Positions 1 through 8,410 of a DNA stretch of 64,000 nucleotides are shown one piece after another; position 1 is the stretch's first letter; each line of letters starts with the position of its first letter. The DNA lies in assembly GCA_035296325.1 (NCBI GenBank), contig DATHBD010000017.1, forward strand, positions 23,414 through 87,413, written 5' to 3'. The notes beneath the pieces were generated by a model, which was not told where the DNA came from, did no database searches, and saw only the letters and a program-made list of their open reading frames with translations. The position numbers and the translations under genes were made by a program. The stretch is from DATHBD01 sp035296325. GTDB taxonomy: Bacteria > Actinomycetota > Actinomycetes > Mycobacteriales > Micromonosporaceae.

Positions 1-412
1 CGCCCTGCAGCACGTACCGGTTGGTGGGGAAGTCCGCCGCGTCGCAAACGATGGTGCCGCGGCCGGGAGCCGCGTCCAGGGCGGCGACCGCAAGCTTGTA
101 CAGGTTCACCGACGTGGAATCGGAGATCGCCACCTCGCCTGGCCTGGCACTCAGGACGCTCGCGGCCAGTCGGTCGCCCAGGCGGGTCCCCCAGTCGATC
201 CACGAGTGCCACGAGGTGACCAGGCCGGCACCCCACCCCTCCCGCACCACGGTGTCCAGCAGCGCCGGCGTGGCCGCCGGAAGCCGTCCGAGGGAGTTGC
301 CGTCGAGATATATCGCGTGCTCGTCGGCGACGACGAACCGCTCGCGGAAGCTCGCGACCGGGTCGCGCGCGTCGAGCTGTTCGGCGATGGCGCGGGGTAC
401 CGGCTCGTCCAC
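1..412 (-). CDS. kynU: Kynureninase, N-terminal part (runs off the window)
   Basis: PLP-dependent hydrolase that cleaves kynurenine to anthranilate and alanine in cytosolic tryptophan catabolism. Read leftwards from a GTG at 412, preceded by AGGAGA five bases upstream. The first 137 codons contain YLDGNSLGRLP, typical of the kynureninase N-terminus, then a TSWHSWIDWG stretch and SDSTSVNLYKL, which belongs to the family's cofactor and substrate pocket. The rest of the roughly 400-residue enzyme, including the PLP lysine, lies outside the window. The helicase gene at 453-2954 is also on the minus strand and ends 40 bases upstream of this start, so read-through from it is possible. No other kyn gene is visible, so pathway context cannot be judged. 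Confidence 0.9.
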   Translation of the reverse strand, partial: MDEPVPRAIAEQLDARDPVASFRERFVVADEHAIYLDGNSLGRLPAATPALLDTVVREGWGAGLVTSWHSWIDWGTRLGDRLAASVLSARPGEVAISDSTSVNLYKLAVAALDAAPGRGTIVCDAADFPTNRYVLQG

Positions 413-452
413 TGCGGTTCTCCTGACGACCGTGACGGGTTGGCTGCCTACC

Positions 453-2954
453 TCAGAGCTGCCCGACCTCGGTCACCCGGATGACGGCGAACCCCTCGGC
501 GTTGGACGCGGTCAGATCCACCTCGGCGCTGATTCCCCAGTCGTGGTCACCGGCCGGGTCGTCGAAGATCTGCCGGACCAACCAGCGGTCCCGCTGCATC
601 TCGATGAGCAGCATGGCCGGACCACGCGCCGCCGGGCCGGTGCCGATGTCGTCGTACAGGTCGAAGTACGGCTCCAGGGCTGCCCGCCACGCGTCGGCGT
701 CCCAGCCCGATTCGGCATCCAACTCGCCGAGTTCGCCGTAGCGCTCCAGCGCGGCAAGCTCCACCCGGCGGAACAGGGCGTTTCGCACCAGTACCCGGAA
801 GGCCCGGACGTTGCGGGTGACCGCTGGCGGCTCCGTCACCACGGCGACCGGCTCGTCGGTGGGGTTGCGCAGGCGCTCCCACTCGTCGATGAGGCTGGAG
901 TCGACCTGGCGGACCAGCTCGCCGAGCCACTCCTCGATGTCGATCAGTTCCTCGGTCTTCGCGTCCTCGGGCACCGTCTGCCGCAGTGCCTTGTACGCGT
1001 CGGCGAGGTAGCGCAGGACCAGCCCTTCCGAACGGGCCAGCGAGTAGAAGCCGACGTACTCGACGAAGGTCATCGCGCGCTCGTACATGTCGCGCACCAC
1101 CGACTTGGGCGCGAGCGCGTGGTCGGCGACCCAGGGGTGGCCGCGGCGGTACATCTCGTACGCGGCGTCGAGCAGTTCCTCGAGCGGCTTCGGATGGGTC
1201 ACCGCCTCCAGCAGCTCCATCCGCTGCTCGTACTCGATGCCGTCGGCCTTCATCGCCGCCACGGCCTCGCCCTTGGCCTTGAACTTCTGCGCCGAGAGCA
1301 CCTGTCGGGGGTCGTCCAACGTGGACTCGATGACGGACAGCACGTCGAGGGCGTAGCTCGGTGACTCCCGGTCGAGCAGCTCGATGGCGGCCAGGGCGAA
1401 GGGCGACAGCGGTTGGTTGAGCGCGAAGTCGAACTGCAGATCGAGGGTCAGCCGCACCGAACCGTCCTCGGGATCGCGCTCCACCACGCCGCCCGCCAGC
1501 AGCGCCCGGTAGATCGCAATGGCGCGCCGGATGTGCCGGCGCTGGGCGGTGCGGTCCTCGTGGTTGTCGGTGAGGAGGTGCCGCATGGCGGCGAACGCGT
1601 CGCCGGGCCGGCCGATGACGTTGAGCAGCGTCGCGTGACTCACCACGAAGCTCGACTTCAGCGGCTCCGGTTCCGCCACGACCAGCCGATCGAACGTCGG
1701 CTGGCCCCACCCGATGGAGCCCTCCGGCGGCTTCTTCCGCACGAGCTTGCGCAGCTTCTTCGGGTCGTCCCCCGCCTTGGCCACGGCCTTTTCATTCTCG
1801 ATGACGTGGTCCGGCGCCTGCACGATGACCGTGCCGATGGTGTCGTACCCGGCCCGCCCGGCCCGCCCGGCGATCTGGTGGAACTCCCGCGCCTGCAACA
1901 GTCGGGTCCGGACGCCGTCGTACTTGCTCAGCGCGGTGAACAGCACCGTCCGAATTGGAACGTTGATGCCCACGCCGAGGGTGTCGGTGCCGCAGATGAC
2001 CTTCAACAGACCGGCCTGCGCGAGGGTCTCCACCAGCCGCCGGTACTTGGGGAGCATGCCGGCATGGTGGACGCCGATGCCATGGCGTACCAGTCGGGAC
2101 AGCGTCCGGCCGAAGCCGGCGGTGAACCGGAACCCGCCGATGAGCTCCGCGATGGCGTCCTTCTCGGCGCGGGTACATACGTTCACGCTCATCAGTGCCT
2201 GCGCCCGCTCGATCGCGGCCACCTGGGTGAAGTGCACCACGTAGACGGGGGCCTGGTGTGTGCTGAGCAGCTCCTCGAGCGTCTCGTGCAGCGGCGTGGT
2301 GACGTAGGAGAAGATCAGCGGGACCGGGCGCTCCGCGCTGCTCACGACCGCGGTCGGGCGGCCGGTCCGCCGGGTCAGATCGTCCTTGAAGCGGGTCACG
2401 TCGCCGAGGGTCGCGGACATCAGGACGAACTGTGCCTGCGGCAACTCGATCAGCGGCACCTGCCAGGCCCACCCGCGATCCGGGTCGGCGTAGAAGTGGA
2501 ACTCGTCCATGACGACCTGACCGACGTCGGCCCGGTCACCGTCGCGCAACGCGATGTTGGCCAGGATCTCGGCGGTACAGCAAATGATCGGCGCGCCGTC
2601 GTTGACGCTGGCATCGCCCGTCATCATGCCGACCTGGTCGGCGCCGAAGGTGTCACACAGCGCGAAGAACTTCTCCGACACCAGCGCCTTGATCGGTGCG
2701 GTGTAGAAGCTCCGCCGCCCGTCGGCCAGGGCCGTGAAGTGCGCCGCCGCCGCTACCAGGCTCTTGCCGGAGCCGGTCGGGGCGCTGAGGATCACGTTGG
2801 CGCCCGAGACGATCTCGATCAGCGCCTCCTCCTGGTGGGGGTAGAGCGCGAGTCCCTGCTGCTTGGCCCATCCGGCGAACGCGTCGAAGAGGACGTCGGC
2901 GTCAGGCTCCTGATCGCGTCCCAGGGAGGGCGGCAACTGATCGGTAAGGGTCAT
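453..2954 (-). CDS. Ski2-like DEAD/DEAH-box RNA helicase with DUF3516
   Basis: Probable ATP-dependent RNA helicase of 833 residues. Visible motifs are Walker A SAPTGSGKS (Lys64), motif Ia TAPIKALVSEKF, motif II DEFH (residues 150-153), motif III MSATL, a HHAGMLP segment, and motif VI QIAGRAGRAGYD. This order is that of the Ski2/Mtr4-type superfamily 2 enzymes. The C-terminal half fits DUF3516, found with this helicase in actinobacteria. The frame stays open to 3080, but upstream codons lack family features, so I place the start at the ATG at 2954 (MTLTDQLPPSL). The gene is divergent from the ESX-like gene at 3239. Substrate and cellular role are not shown by the sequence. Confidence 0.9.
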   Translation of the reverse strand: MTLTDQLPPSLGRDQEPDADVLFDAFAGWAKQQGLALYPHQEEALIEIVSGANVILSAPTGSGKSLVAAAAHFTALADGRRSFYTAPIKALVSEKFFALCDTFGADQVGMMTGDASVNDGAPIICCTAEILANIALRDGDRADVGQVVMDEFHFYADPDRGWAWQVPLIELPQAQFVLMSATLGDVTRFKDDLTRRTGRPTAVVSSAERPVPLIFSYVTTPLHETLEELLSTHQAPVYVVHFTQVAAIERAQALMSVNVCTRAEKDAIAELIGGFRFTAGFGRTLSRLVRHGIGVHHAGMLPKYRRLVETLAQAGLLKVICGTDTLGVGINVPIRTVLFTALSKYDGVRTRLLQAREFHQIAGRAGRAGYDTIGTVIVQAPDHVIENEKAVAKAGDDPKKLRKLVRKKPPEGSIGWGQPTFDRLVVAEPEPLKSSFVVSHATLLNVIGRPGDAFAAMRHLLTDNHEDRTAQRRHIRRAIAIYRALLAGGVVERDPEDGSVRLTLDLQFDFALNQPLSPFALAAIELLDRESPSYALDVLSVIESTLDDPRQVLSAQKFKAKGEAVAAMKADGIEYEQRMELLEAVTHPKPLEELLDAAYEMYRRGHPWVADHALAPKSVVRDMYERAMTFVEYVGFYSLARSEGLVLRYLADAYKALRQTVPEDAKTEELIDIEEWLGELVRQVDSSLIDEWERLRNPTDEPVAVVTEPPAVTRNVRAFRVLVRNALFRRVELAALERYGELGELDAESGWDADAWRAALEPYFDLYDDIGTGPAARGPAMLLIEMQRDRWLVRQIFDDPAGDHDWGISAEVDLTASNAEGFAVIRVTEVGQL

Positions 2955-3238
2955 GGCGTGACCATCGTGCCTCGCTGGGTGCGCCCGAGGCCAGCGGATT
3001 GGGAAGACACGCCGAAATCCGGCAGCTCGGCCGGCCAGGCGCAAGGCCGTCGCGCCTGGGTCGTCGCCCTTTTGGCACATACGTACGTACGCCGTGTTGC
3101 CGGCCTTATTCCGGCACGCCGATCGGCCACGGAGCGTCGTCGGTTGACTCGATTGGGTATCGCACGGGGTGCCGTGCCGGAGCCGGTTTCGATAGTCTTC
3201 GTTCGGCTTGGCGACAGCAGCGGGGAGGCGGTGTCGAC
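2955..3238. promoter_or_regulatory. Divergent intergenic region, helicase / ESX-like gene
   Basis: This 284-base gap separates two divergently read genes and must carry both promoters. I see no small ORF with convincing codon use. A short inverted repeat (TGCCGG ... CCGGCA with a 7-base loop, near 3098-3116) and the self-complementary GTACGTAC just before it could be a protein site or chance. No clear -35/-10 pair stands out for either gene. Confidence 0.3.
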
Positions 3239-5020
3239 GTGGCTGATTCGATCGACGTTGATCTTCGAGGGCTGGATCAGTTCTCGGGTGACGTCAAAGC
3301 GGTCACGTCGGCGGTGTTGGCGCCCGGTGCCGATTGGGCCTTCTCGGTGTTCAGGGCCGGGGCCGCGTTCGGTGGCCGGTTCACCGCGAGCCGCGAGGTG
3401 GTGGCCGCTCGGTTGAAGTACCACGATGCGTTGGTGTCCGTGACGACCAGCCTGGCCGGCTTCGTGAACGCGTCGCAGATGCTGGTCGCCGCGGTGGAGC
3501 AGGTCCGGACCAGGTATGCGGACGCGGACGCGGACGCGGCGGCGCGGTCGGCCGGCGCCGCCGAGATCAATGCGGTGTTGGTGAAGGCAACGGTGGACGC
3601 GGCCCAGCAGCAGTCGGTGTCGCCGCTGCTCGCCTCGGATGTTTCGTCGGAGGGCGAGGCCCGGTCGGTGATGGGCACGAAGGCGGATTGGGAGCCGACG
3701 GGGTGTGTGGAATGGAGCCGATTCACGGTGCCACAGTTGTGGGACATGGTCCGGGACACCGACGCTGGGACTGTGACGTTCGCGCAGCAACGGGCGTGGC
3801 AGGAGACGAATGCGCTGCTGGCGGGGCACGCGAGCAGGCTACGGGCGGCGCAGGAAGAGTTGCTGTCGGTCTGGCCGCCATCGAGCAGCCCCGCCGCCAA
3901 GGCATTCAACCGCTACACCGATGCGCTGTTGGCCACGATGCAGCGGGTGGCCGGGGACGCGGGCGTGAATGCCGATGCGACGGGTGGGTTGGGGCACGCG
4001 TTAATCGCCGCGAAAGAGCGGATGGCGCCGATTTACGCGCGGTGGATGCGTCAGGAAGCCGCGCAGCGCAATCAGAGCGTGCTTCAGCAGGCGACCGATC
4101 TGGTGGGGTTGACCGGTCCGGACGCGTGGCGGGAGCCGTTGCAGCGGGAGGCGGCGCACGTGATGGCGACTGCCGATTTGCACGTGGCCCAGGCAAGGGC
4201 TGCACTGCAGGCTCCACCGCCGTTCAGGACGGTACTGCCGCCTGAGGGCCCGCCAACCGAGTCGGGATCGAGCGGAATCGGCGCGACTGGTGGCGCCGGG
4301 GCTGGGTGGATGGATCCGCCGGTCATTTCTCAGCCGCAACAGCCGACCCCGGGGCAGGTCGGAACGGGCGGTCCTGATGTCGTGGCCATTGGGCCGGGTA
4401 CTGGCGAGCCGGGCTGGGTTGGGGGTGATCCGGTGTTGGCGGGGTCGGCGGTTCCATCGGTGTCGTCCACGCCCATGCCCGCGCCTGTGTCCGCGGTGGA
4501 CGGGTCTGTGGGTCAGGGGTCACTGGTGGGTGGGTTGCTCGGCGCGTTGCCCGGCGTCGTGGTCGGCGGACTTGGCGCTTCCGCGTTGGGCGTCAACGGC
4601 GGTGGCTCTCCGGGCGTAGTTGGCAGGACGGGTGGGCCGGTGGCGCGAGTGTCTGCCCCGGTGGGGTCGCCGCAGCAAGGCCGGCTGGTCGGCCCGGGTG
4701 GGATCATCGGCGGACCCGGCATGCCAACGCCACCCGTGGCCGGTATTGGCGCTGGAAGCCGTGGCGGTGTGTCGCCGGCAGCTCGGCTGGGTCGCACCGG
4801 GGGCGTGATCGGCGCGCAGTCCGGTACGCATCACGTGTCGCCGCCGGTGGGGACGACCGGATCCGCTGGTCGTCGCCGCGCGGATAACGGGGAGCGGCGC
4901 GTCGGGTTCGACCCGGACAATCCGTGGGCGGTTGCTGAAGGGGGCCCAGGCGTGATCGAGCCCGGGCCGGCGCCTACGCGCCATGATCCAGGTCCGGGTG
5001 TGTTCGGGATCGACCGTTGA
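3239..5020 (+). CDS. WXG100-like ESX-associated protein with Gly/Pro-rich C-terminal half
   Basis: A 593-residue protein that looks linked to type VII secretion. Residues 1-100 are helical and begin DSIDVDLRGLDQFSGDV, like WXG100-type partners. A second helical section (about 160-310) contains LWDMVRD and WPPSSSPAAKAF, resembling a WxG-type turn between two helices. Residues 330-560 are Gly/Pro/Val-rich and probably unstructured. The tail DDPWAVAEG-like segment (here NPWAVAEGGPGVIEP) and DPGPGVFGIDR are typical of proteins encoded just before actinobacterial mycosins. The start is a GTG at 3239 after GGGGAGG; no ATG fits. The stop overlaps the TTG start of the mycosin, so the two are translationally coupled. 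No EccB/C/D/E gene is nearby. Whether this is a substrate or an accessory factor is not known. Confidence 0.7.
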   Translation: MADSIDVDLRGLDQFSGDVKAVTSAVLAPGADWAFSVFRAGAAFGGRFTASREVVAARLKYHDALVSVTTSLAGFVNASQMLVAAVEQVRTRYADADADAAARSAGAAEINAVLVKATVDAAQQQSVSPLLASDVSSEGEARSVMGTKADWEPTGCVEWSRFTVPQLWDMVRDTDAGTVTFAQQRAWQETNALLAGHASRLRAAQEELLSVWPPSSSPAAKAFNRYTDALLATMQRVAGDAGVNADATGGLGHALIAAKERMAPIYARWMRQEAAQRNQSVLQQATDLVGLTGPDAWREPLQREAAHVMATADLHVAQARAALQAPPPFRTVLPPEGPPTESGSSGIGATGGAGAGWMDPPVISQPQQPTPGQVGTGGPDVVAIGPGTGEPGWVGGDPVLAGSAVPSVSSTPMPAPVSAVDGSVGQGSLVGGLLGALPGVVVGGLGASALGVNGGGSPGVVGRTGGPVARVSAPVGSPQQGRLVGPGGIIGGPGMPTPPVAGIGAGSRGGVSPAARLGRTGGVIGAQSGTHHVSPPVGTTGSAGRRRADNGERRVGFDPDNPWAVAEGGPGVIEPGPAPTRHDPGPGVFGIDR

Positions 5021-6117
5021 GGCTGGTCCGGAGTTCGGCGGTGGTCGCATTGCTCGCGGCTGCCGGGTGTGTGCTGCCGGCCGCACCGGCGCAGGCCGAC
5101 AGGATCCGGGACGCTCAGTGGCACTTGAAATTCCTCAACGTCGGCGAAGCGCACACGATCACGCAAGGTGCCGGGGTAACCGTGGCGGTCGTGGACACCG
5201 GCGTGGACGCCACGCACCCTGACCTGATCCGCAACATCCTGCCCGGCGGTGACCTCACTCCCGGACGCACTGACGGGCGCCGCGACCTGATCGGGCACGG
5301 CACTGCGATGGCCGGACTTGTCGCCGGCCACGGGCGGGGCGTCAATGGCATCCTCGGTATCGCCCCCCAGGCCAAGATCCTGCCGGTCATCGTGGCGACC
5401 GGTGGCAGCGACGTCGGAGGCCTGTACATCGAGGGCGGGATCAGGTGGGCGGTCCTCCACGGCGCAAGAGTGATCTGTACCGCCTTCAACTCATTCGATT
5501 CGCCTGACACCATTCGTGAAATTCAGTTCGCCCTGAACAACGACGTTGTGATCGTTGGCGGCGTAGGGAACCTCCCCGCAGACACCGAGGTGATCTACCC
5601 CGCTGCTTACCCAGGGGTCCTCGCCGCCGCCGGGGTCGACCAGGCCAGCAACCACGCCGCGACCTCCACCACCGGCGAGCAGGTCGTCATCGCCGCCCCA
5701 GCAGTCGACGTCCCGGCAACCTGGCTTGACCACGAGTACAGAACCTCGACCGGGACCAGTAACGCCGCCGCCATCACGGCCGGCGCTGCCGCGCTCGTGC
5801 GCGCGAAGTACCCGAATCTCTCCGCTCGCGAGGTCGTGCACCGGCTCACCGCCACCGCCGACGACAAGGGCCCACCCGGCCGCGACCCCGAGTACGGCTA
5901 CGGCGTACTCAATCTCGTCAAAGCCCTGACCGCGGACGTGCCACCCGCGACACCGAGCCCGTCCCCGACCGCCGCCCAGGCCACCACCAGTCCAGCGGCC
6001 AGCGCCCAACCCGACCGACCCGACACCACCACAGCCATCTTCATCGGAATCGCACTCCTGCTACTCCTCACCGGCGCGGGAGCCGCCACCTACCTCCTCC
6101 ACCGAGCCCGCCGGTAG
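5017..6117 (+). CDS. Mycosin-type subtilisin-like serine protease (S8 family)
   Basis: Membrane-anchored, exported serine protease of 366 residues. The N-terminus (RSSAVVALLAAAGCVLPAA) is a signal sequence ending near AQA-D28. The catalytic triad is visible: Asp60 in VAVVDTGVD, His94 in IGHGTAMAG, Ser248 in TGTSNAAAITAG. A Pro/Thr/Ala linker (about 308-333) leads to a C-terminal membrane segment (AIFIGIALLLLLTGAG) and a short basic tail. This layout matches mycosins of type VII secretion systems. Translation begins at a TTG whose last two bases plus the next form the TGA of the preceding ESX-like gene, implying coupled expression. The core secretion ATPase and channel genes are absent from this window, so the pair must serve a machine encoded elsewhere or act alone. 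Confidence 0.88.
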   Translation: MRLVRSSAVVALLAAAGCVLPAAPAQADRIRDAQWHLKFLNVGEAHTITQGAGVTVAVVDTGVDATHPDLIRNILPGGDLTPGRTDGRRDLIGHGTAMAGLVAGHGRGVNGILGIAPQAKILPVIVATGGSDVGGLYIEGGIRWAVLHGARVICTAFNSFDSPDTIREIQFALNNDVVIVGGVGNLPADTEVIYPAAYPGVLAAAGVDQASNHAATSTTGEQVVIAAPAVDVPATWLDHEYRTSTGTSNAAAITAGAAALVRAKYPNLSAREVVHRLTATADDKGPPGRDPEYGYGVLNLVKALTADVPPATPSPSPTAAQATTSPAASAQPDRPDTTTAIFIGIALLLLLTGAGAATYLLHRARR

Positions 6118-6148
6118 GCGCCTGGACCGAGGCGGTTCGGCGGCGGCG

Positions 6149-6589
6149 TCAGCTGGTGGGCCAGCGGTCCCCCGCGTCCAGTCGCTGTGCGAGGAGAACC
6201 TGGAGCGGCATCGACTCGCCGTCGCGCGCACCTTCACCGATCACCAGCCGAGGGTCCTCAGGCTGCACCACCGCACCGACGAAGCGGGCGCGTAGGCTGG
6301 CCGGCACGGTGAGTACATAGAAGTTGCCGTCACTGTCCACCGCTATGGAGCGGTCGGTCCGCAGGTACCAACCCCGGAGGTTGGTGCGGTACCGCGTCCG
6401 GCCGTTGTACGCGCAGGCGGTCAACGGAGTGGTGGGGACGCCGCGCCGCCGCGCCTCGGCCGTGAAATCAGCGATCAGTTGCCGAGCGCGTTCTGCCTCA
6501 GCGCGTTTGACCCGCTCCTGTGCCGCCGCGTGCTCGGCGATCGCCCGGCTCCGCTGCTCGTTCCAGGCGGCCCGCTCATCCGTACCCAT
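6149..6589 (-). CDS. Hypothetical protein with N-terminal coiled coil
   Basis: I do not recognise this 146-residue protein. Its first 60 residues are a charged Ala/Glu/Arg helix (AEHAAAQERVKRAEAERARQ) that could form a coiled coil. The rest is a compact mixed region with many aromatic and basic residues (YNGRTRYRTNLRGWYLRTD). There is no signal peptide or membrane segment. The frame extends to 6661, but that would overlap the kinase stop at 6604; the ATG at 6589 leaves a 14-base gap and is preferred. It directly follows the Ser/Thr kinase on the same strand and is probably co-transcribed with it. It converges with the mycosin gene across 31 bases. Confidence 0.65.
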   Translation of the reverse strand: MGTDERAAWNEQRSRAIAEHAAAQERVKRAEAERARQLIADFTAEARRRGVPTTPLTACAYNGRTRYRTNLRGWYLRTDRSIAVDSDGNFYVLTVPASLRARFVGAVVQPEDPRLVIGEGARDGESMPLQVLLAQRLDAGDRWPTS

Positions 6590-6603
6590 GCCGCCATTGT
6601 CCG

Positions 6604-8202
6604 TCAGGCCACGCAGCCCGGCGTTGGTGCATCCAGCAACCGCCACTCGTTGCCGGTCCACTCCAGGATCATGGTGCAGCTCGCGAACACCAGTGGACCG
6701 AGGCTGTCCCGCGCCGCGCCGGTGCTGTCGATGCTCGACCGGGGAGTCCGGTCGAGCGTCGCCTCGTACAGCGGTCGCTCGACGCTCCAGAGGCTGTCGT
6801 TCGTGACCCTGCGAACCGCGTATGTTCCACCGCGCATGGAACCGCCGTTGTCGTAGCTACGCCGAATGGTCGCCACGGCGCTCTGGCAGGCTCCGCAGGC
6901 GGGGCTGGTCAGGCGGGCGACCTCTGCGGTGTCGCCTGTGCTGGCCGCTTCGCCGAGTGACGCGAAGAAGTACCGCACAAACTCGGCCCCACCCTGGGCG
7001 GAGCGCGCGGCGGCACCGGTCGGCGGCCCGGGCCGGGCGCCGCTGCCGGCTGACGGCTGGGCGCCGACTGACGGCTGGGCACCGCTCGGCTGCGTACCGC
7101 CTGGCTGGGCACCGGCTGACGGCGGCGGCGTTGGCGCCGGGTCTCCGAAAGCCCGAACGATCAGGAGGATGACCAGGCACGCGACGACGGTCACCGCCCC
7201 GAGCGCGACTCCGAGCGGGCGGCGGTAGATCGGCCGCTGAGTCGCGGAGGAGCGGTCACGGCCAAACGTCGGGACCGGTGCGCGACCGGCGTCGGCCGTG
7301 CCCGGCGCCGCGGTCGACTGATGCGTCCCCGACCGGCCGGGCAGGGACAGATCCCGTCGGGGCGGCCCTGGTACGAGCTGGCTCGGCGGTGCCGGCCCGG
7401 GTTCGGGGTGAGGGATCGGCGCAGGGCCCACGGCGGGCGCCGGAGCAGGTCCCAACGCGCGGAGACGTTGATGGACGACAGCGGCCGTCGGGCGCAGTGC
7501 AGGCTCCGCGACGAGGCAGGATGATGCGACTGCCCGCAGTGCGCCGAGCAGCGCGTCATTGTGGGGATGCGATCCGGCGCTCACCGCCACCATCTCGGTC
7601 AGCACCGCACCGAGCCCGTACACGTCACTCGCTGGCGCGGGCACTACACCGCGGGTCACCTCGGGAGCCCGATACCACGGGCGCTCGCCAGGTTCCGGGA
7701 AATCCGGCGCGCGCCGCCCGGCATCGATCAGCACCGCCACGGAAAAGTCGGTCAGCCGGGCCGGGCCCTCGCCGGGCGGCGGAATGACCACATTGGACGG
7801 CTTGATGTCTCCGTGCACCATCCCCATGCGGTGCGCGGAAATCAACGCATCGGCAATGACATCCGCCACGTCACGCGCGGTACTGGCGGTCATCGGTCCG
7901 TAGGCGGACGGCCACCGAGCGACATCAGTGCCGTCGACAAGGTCGGACACCAGACCCAGAGCGTCGTCATCGACCACAACCTCGAGAAGACGTGCGATGC
8001 CGGGATGCCACAGCGCGGTCAGCTCACGGCGGGCGCGCAGGAACCGGTCCGCGAGGCGAGGGTCGGCCGCAAGGTGCGGATGCAGCACTTTGACGGCTAC
8101 GGTTCGACCGGTGCCACGATCCAACGCCCGCCATACCATTCCGGCATCTCCGCTGGCGAGGAGATCCGACAACTGATAGCGGCCGCCGAGGACGGGCACC
8201 AT
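6604..8202 (-). CDS. Membrane Ser/Thr protein kinase with altered DFG motif and extracellular DUF6318-like domain
   Basis: A 532-residue eukaryotic-type kinase. The kinase domain spans about residues 8-260: a reduced glycine loop (ASGDAGMV), Lys38 in VAVKVL, Glu60, catalytic loop HGDIKPSN (130-137) and RAPEV for the APE motif. The metal-binding DFG reads DFS (152-154) in LTDFSVAVL, which is unusual. A Pro-rich linker precedes one membrane span (about 330-354). The outer part has a low-complexity stretch (GAQPSGAQPS-type repeats) and a C-terminal domain with CGAC that resembles DUF6318, often seen in lipoproteins. It starts with ATG at 8202, divergent from a VWA/solute-binding gene. Membrane signalling is inferred. 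Whether the DFS change lowers activity is not shown. Confidence 0.85.
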   Translation of the reverse strand: MVPVLGGRYQLSDLLASGDAGMVWRALDRGTGRTVAVKVLHPHLAADPRLADRFLRARRELTALWHPGIARLLEVVVDDDALGLVSDLVDGTDVARWPSAYGPMTASTARDVADVIADALISAHRMGMVHGDIKPSNVVIPPPGEGPARLTDFSVAVLIDAGRRAPDFPEPGERPWYRAPEVTRGVVPAPASDVYGLGAVLTEMVAVSAGSHPHNDALLGALRAVASSCLVAEPALRPTAAVVHQRLRALGPAPAPAVGPAPIPHPEPGPAPPSQLVPGPPRRDLSLPGRSGTHQSTAAPGTADAGRAPVPTFGRDRSSATQRPIYRRPLGVALGAVTVVACLVILLIVRAFGDPAPTPPPSAGAQPGGTQPSGAQPSVGAQPSAGSGARPGPPTGAAARSAQGGAEFVRYFFASLGEAASTGDTAEVARLTSPACGACQSAVATIRRSYDNGGSMRGGTYAVRRVTNDSLWSVERPLYEATLDRTPRSSIDSTGAARDSLGPLVFASCTMILEWTGNEWRLLDAPTPGCVA

Positions 8203-8410
8203 ACGACTGAATCCCCAATCCGCTCTCGCACCGTGTCGAACCCGTCACCCGTCACCGTTCCTACAACCGGCACCATTTCGTGACCGGCATAATGCCGAAT
8301 CCACCGCAGTATCATTGTTGATCAATAGCGCTCCGGTGGTTCCGATCACTCTTGTGTACACACTGCACGGGCGTCCATGCCACCGAACGCGTCAGAAAGG
8401 GAATACCAAC
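8203..8410. promoter_or_regulatory. Divergent promoter region, kinase / VWA gene, with two short palindromes
   Basis: This 208-base gap must hold promoters for both the kinase and the solute-binding/VWA gene. Two exact short palindromes are visible: a 6-1-6 repeat at 8285-8297 (CGGCAT-A-ATGCCG) and a 10-base one at 8353-8362 (TGTGTACACA). The base composition between 8311 and 8365 is clearly more AT-rich than the surroundings, as expected of promoter DNA. I cannot assign exact -35/-10 boxes. A shared regulator of the two genes is an inference only. Confidence 0.4.

Noticed and set aside
1413..3416. A 667-codon open frame antisense to the helicase
   Set aside because: The helicase has complete motifs on the other strand; this frame has low-complexity Arg/Val/Gly content and no ribosome site.
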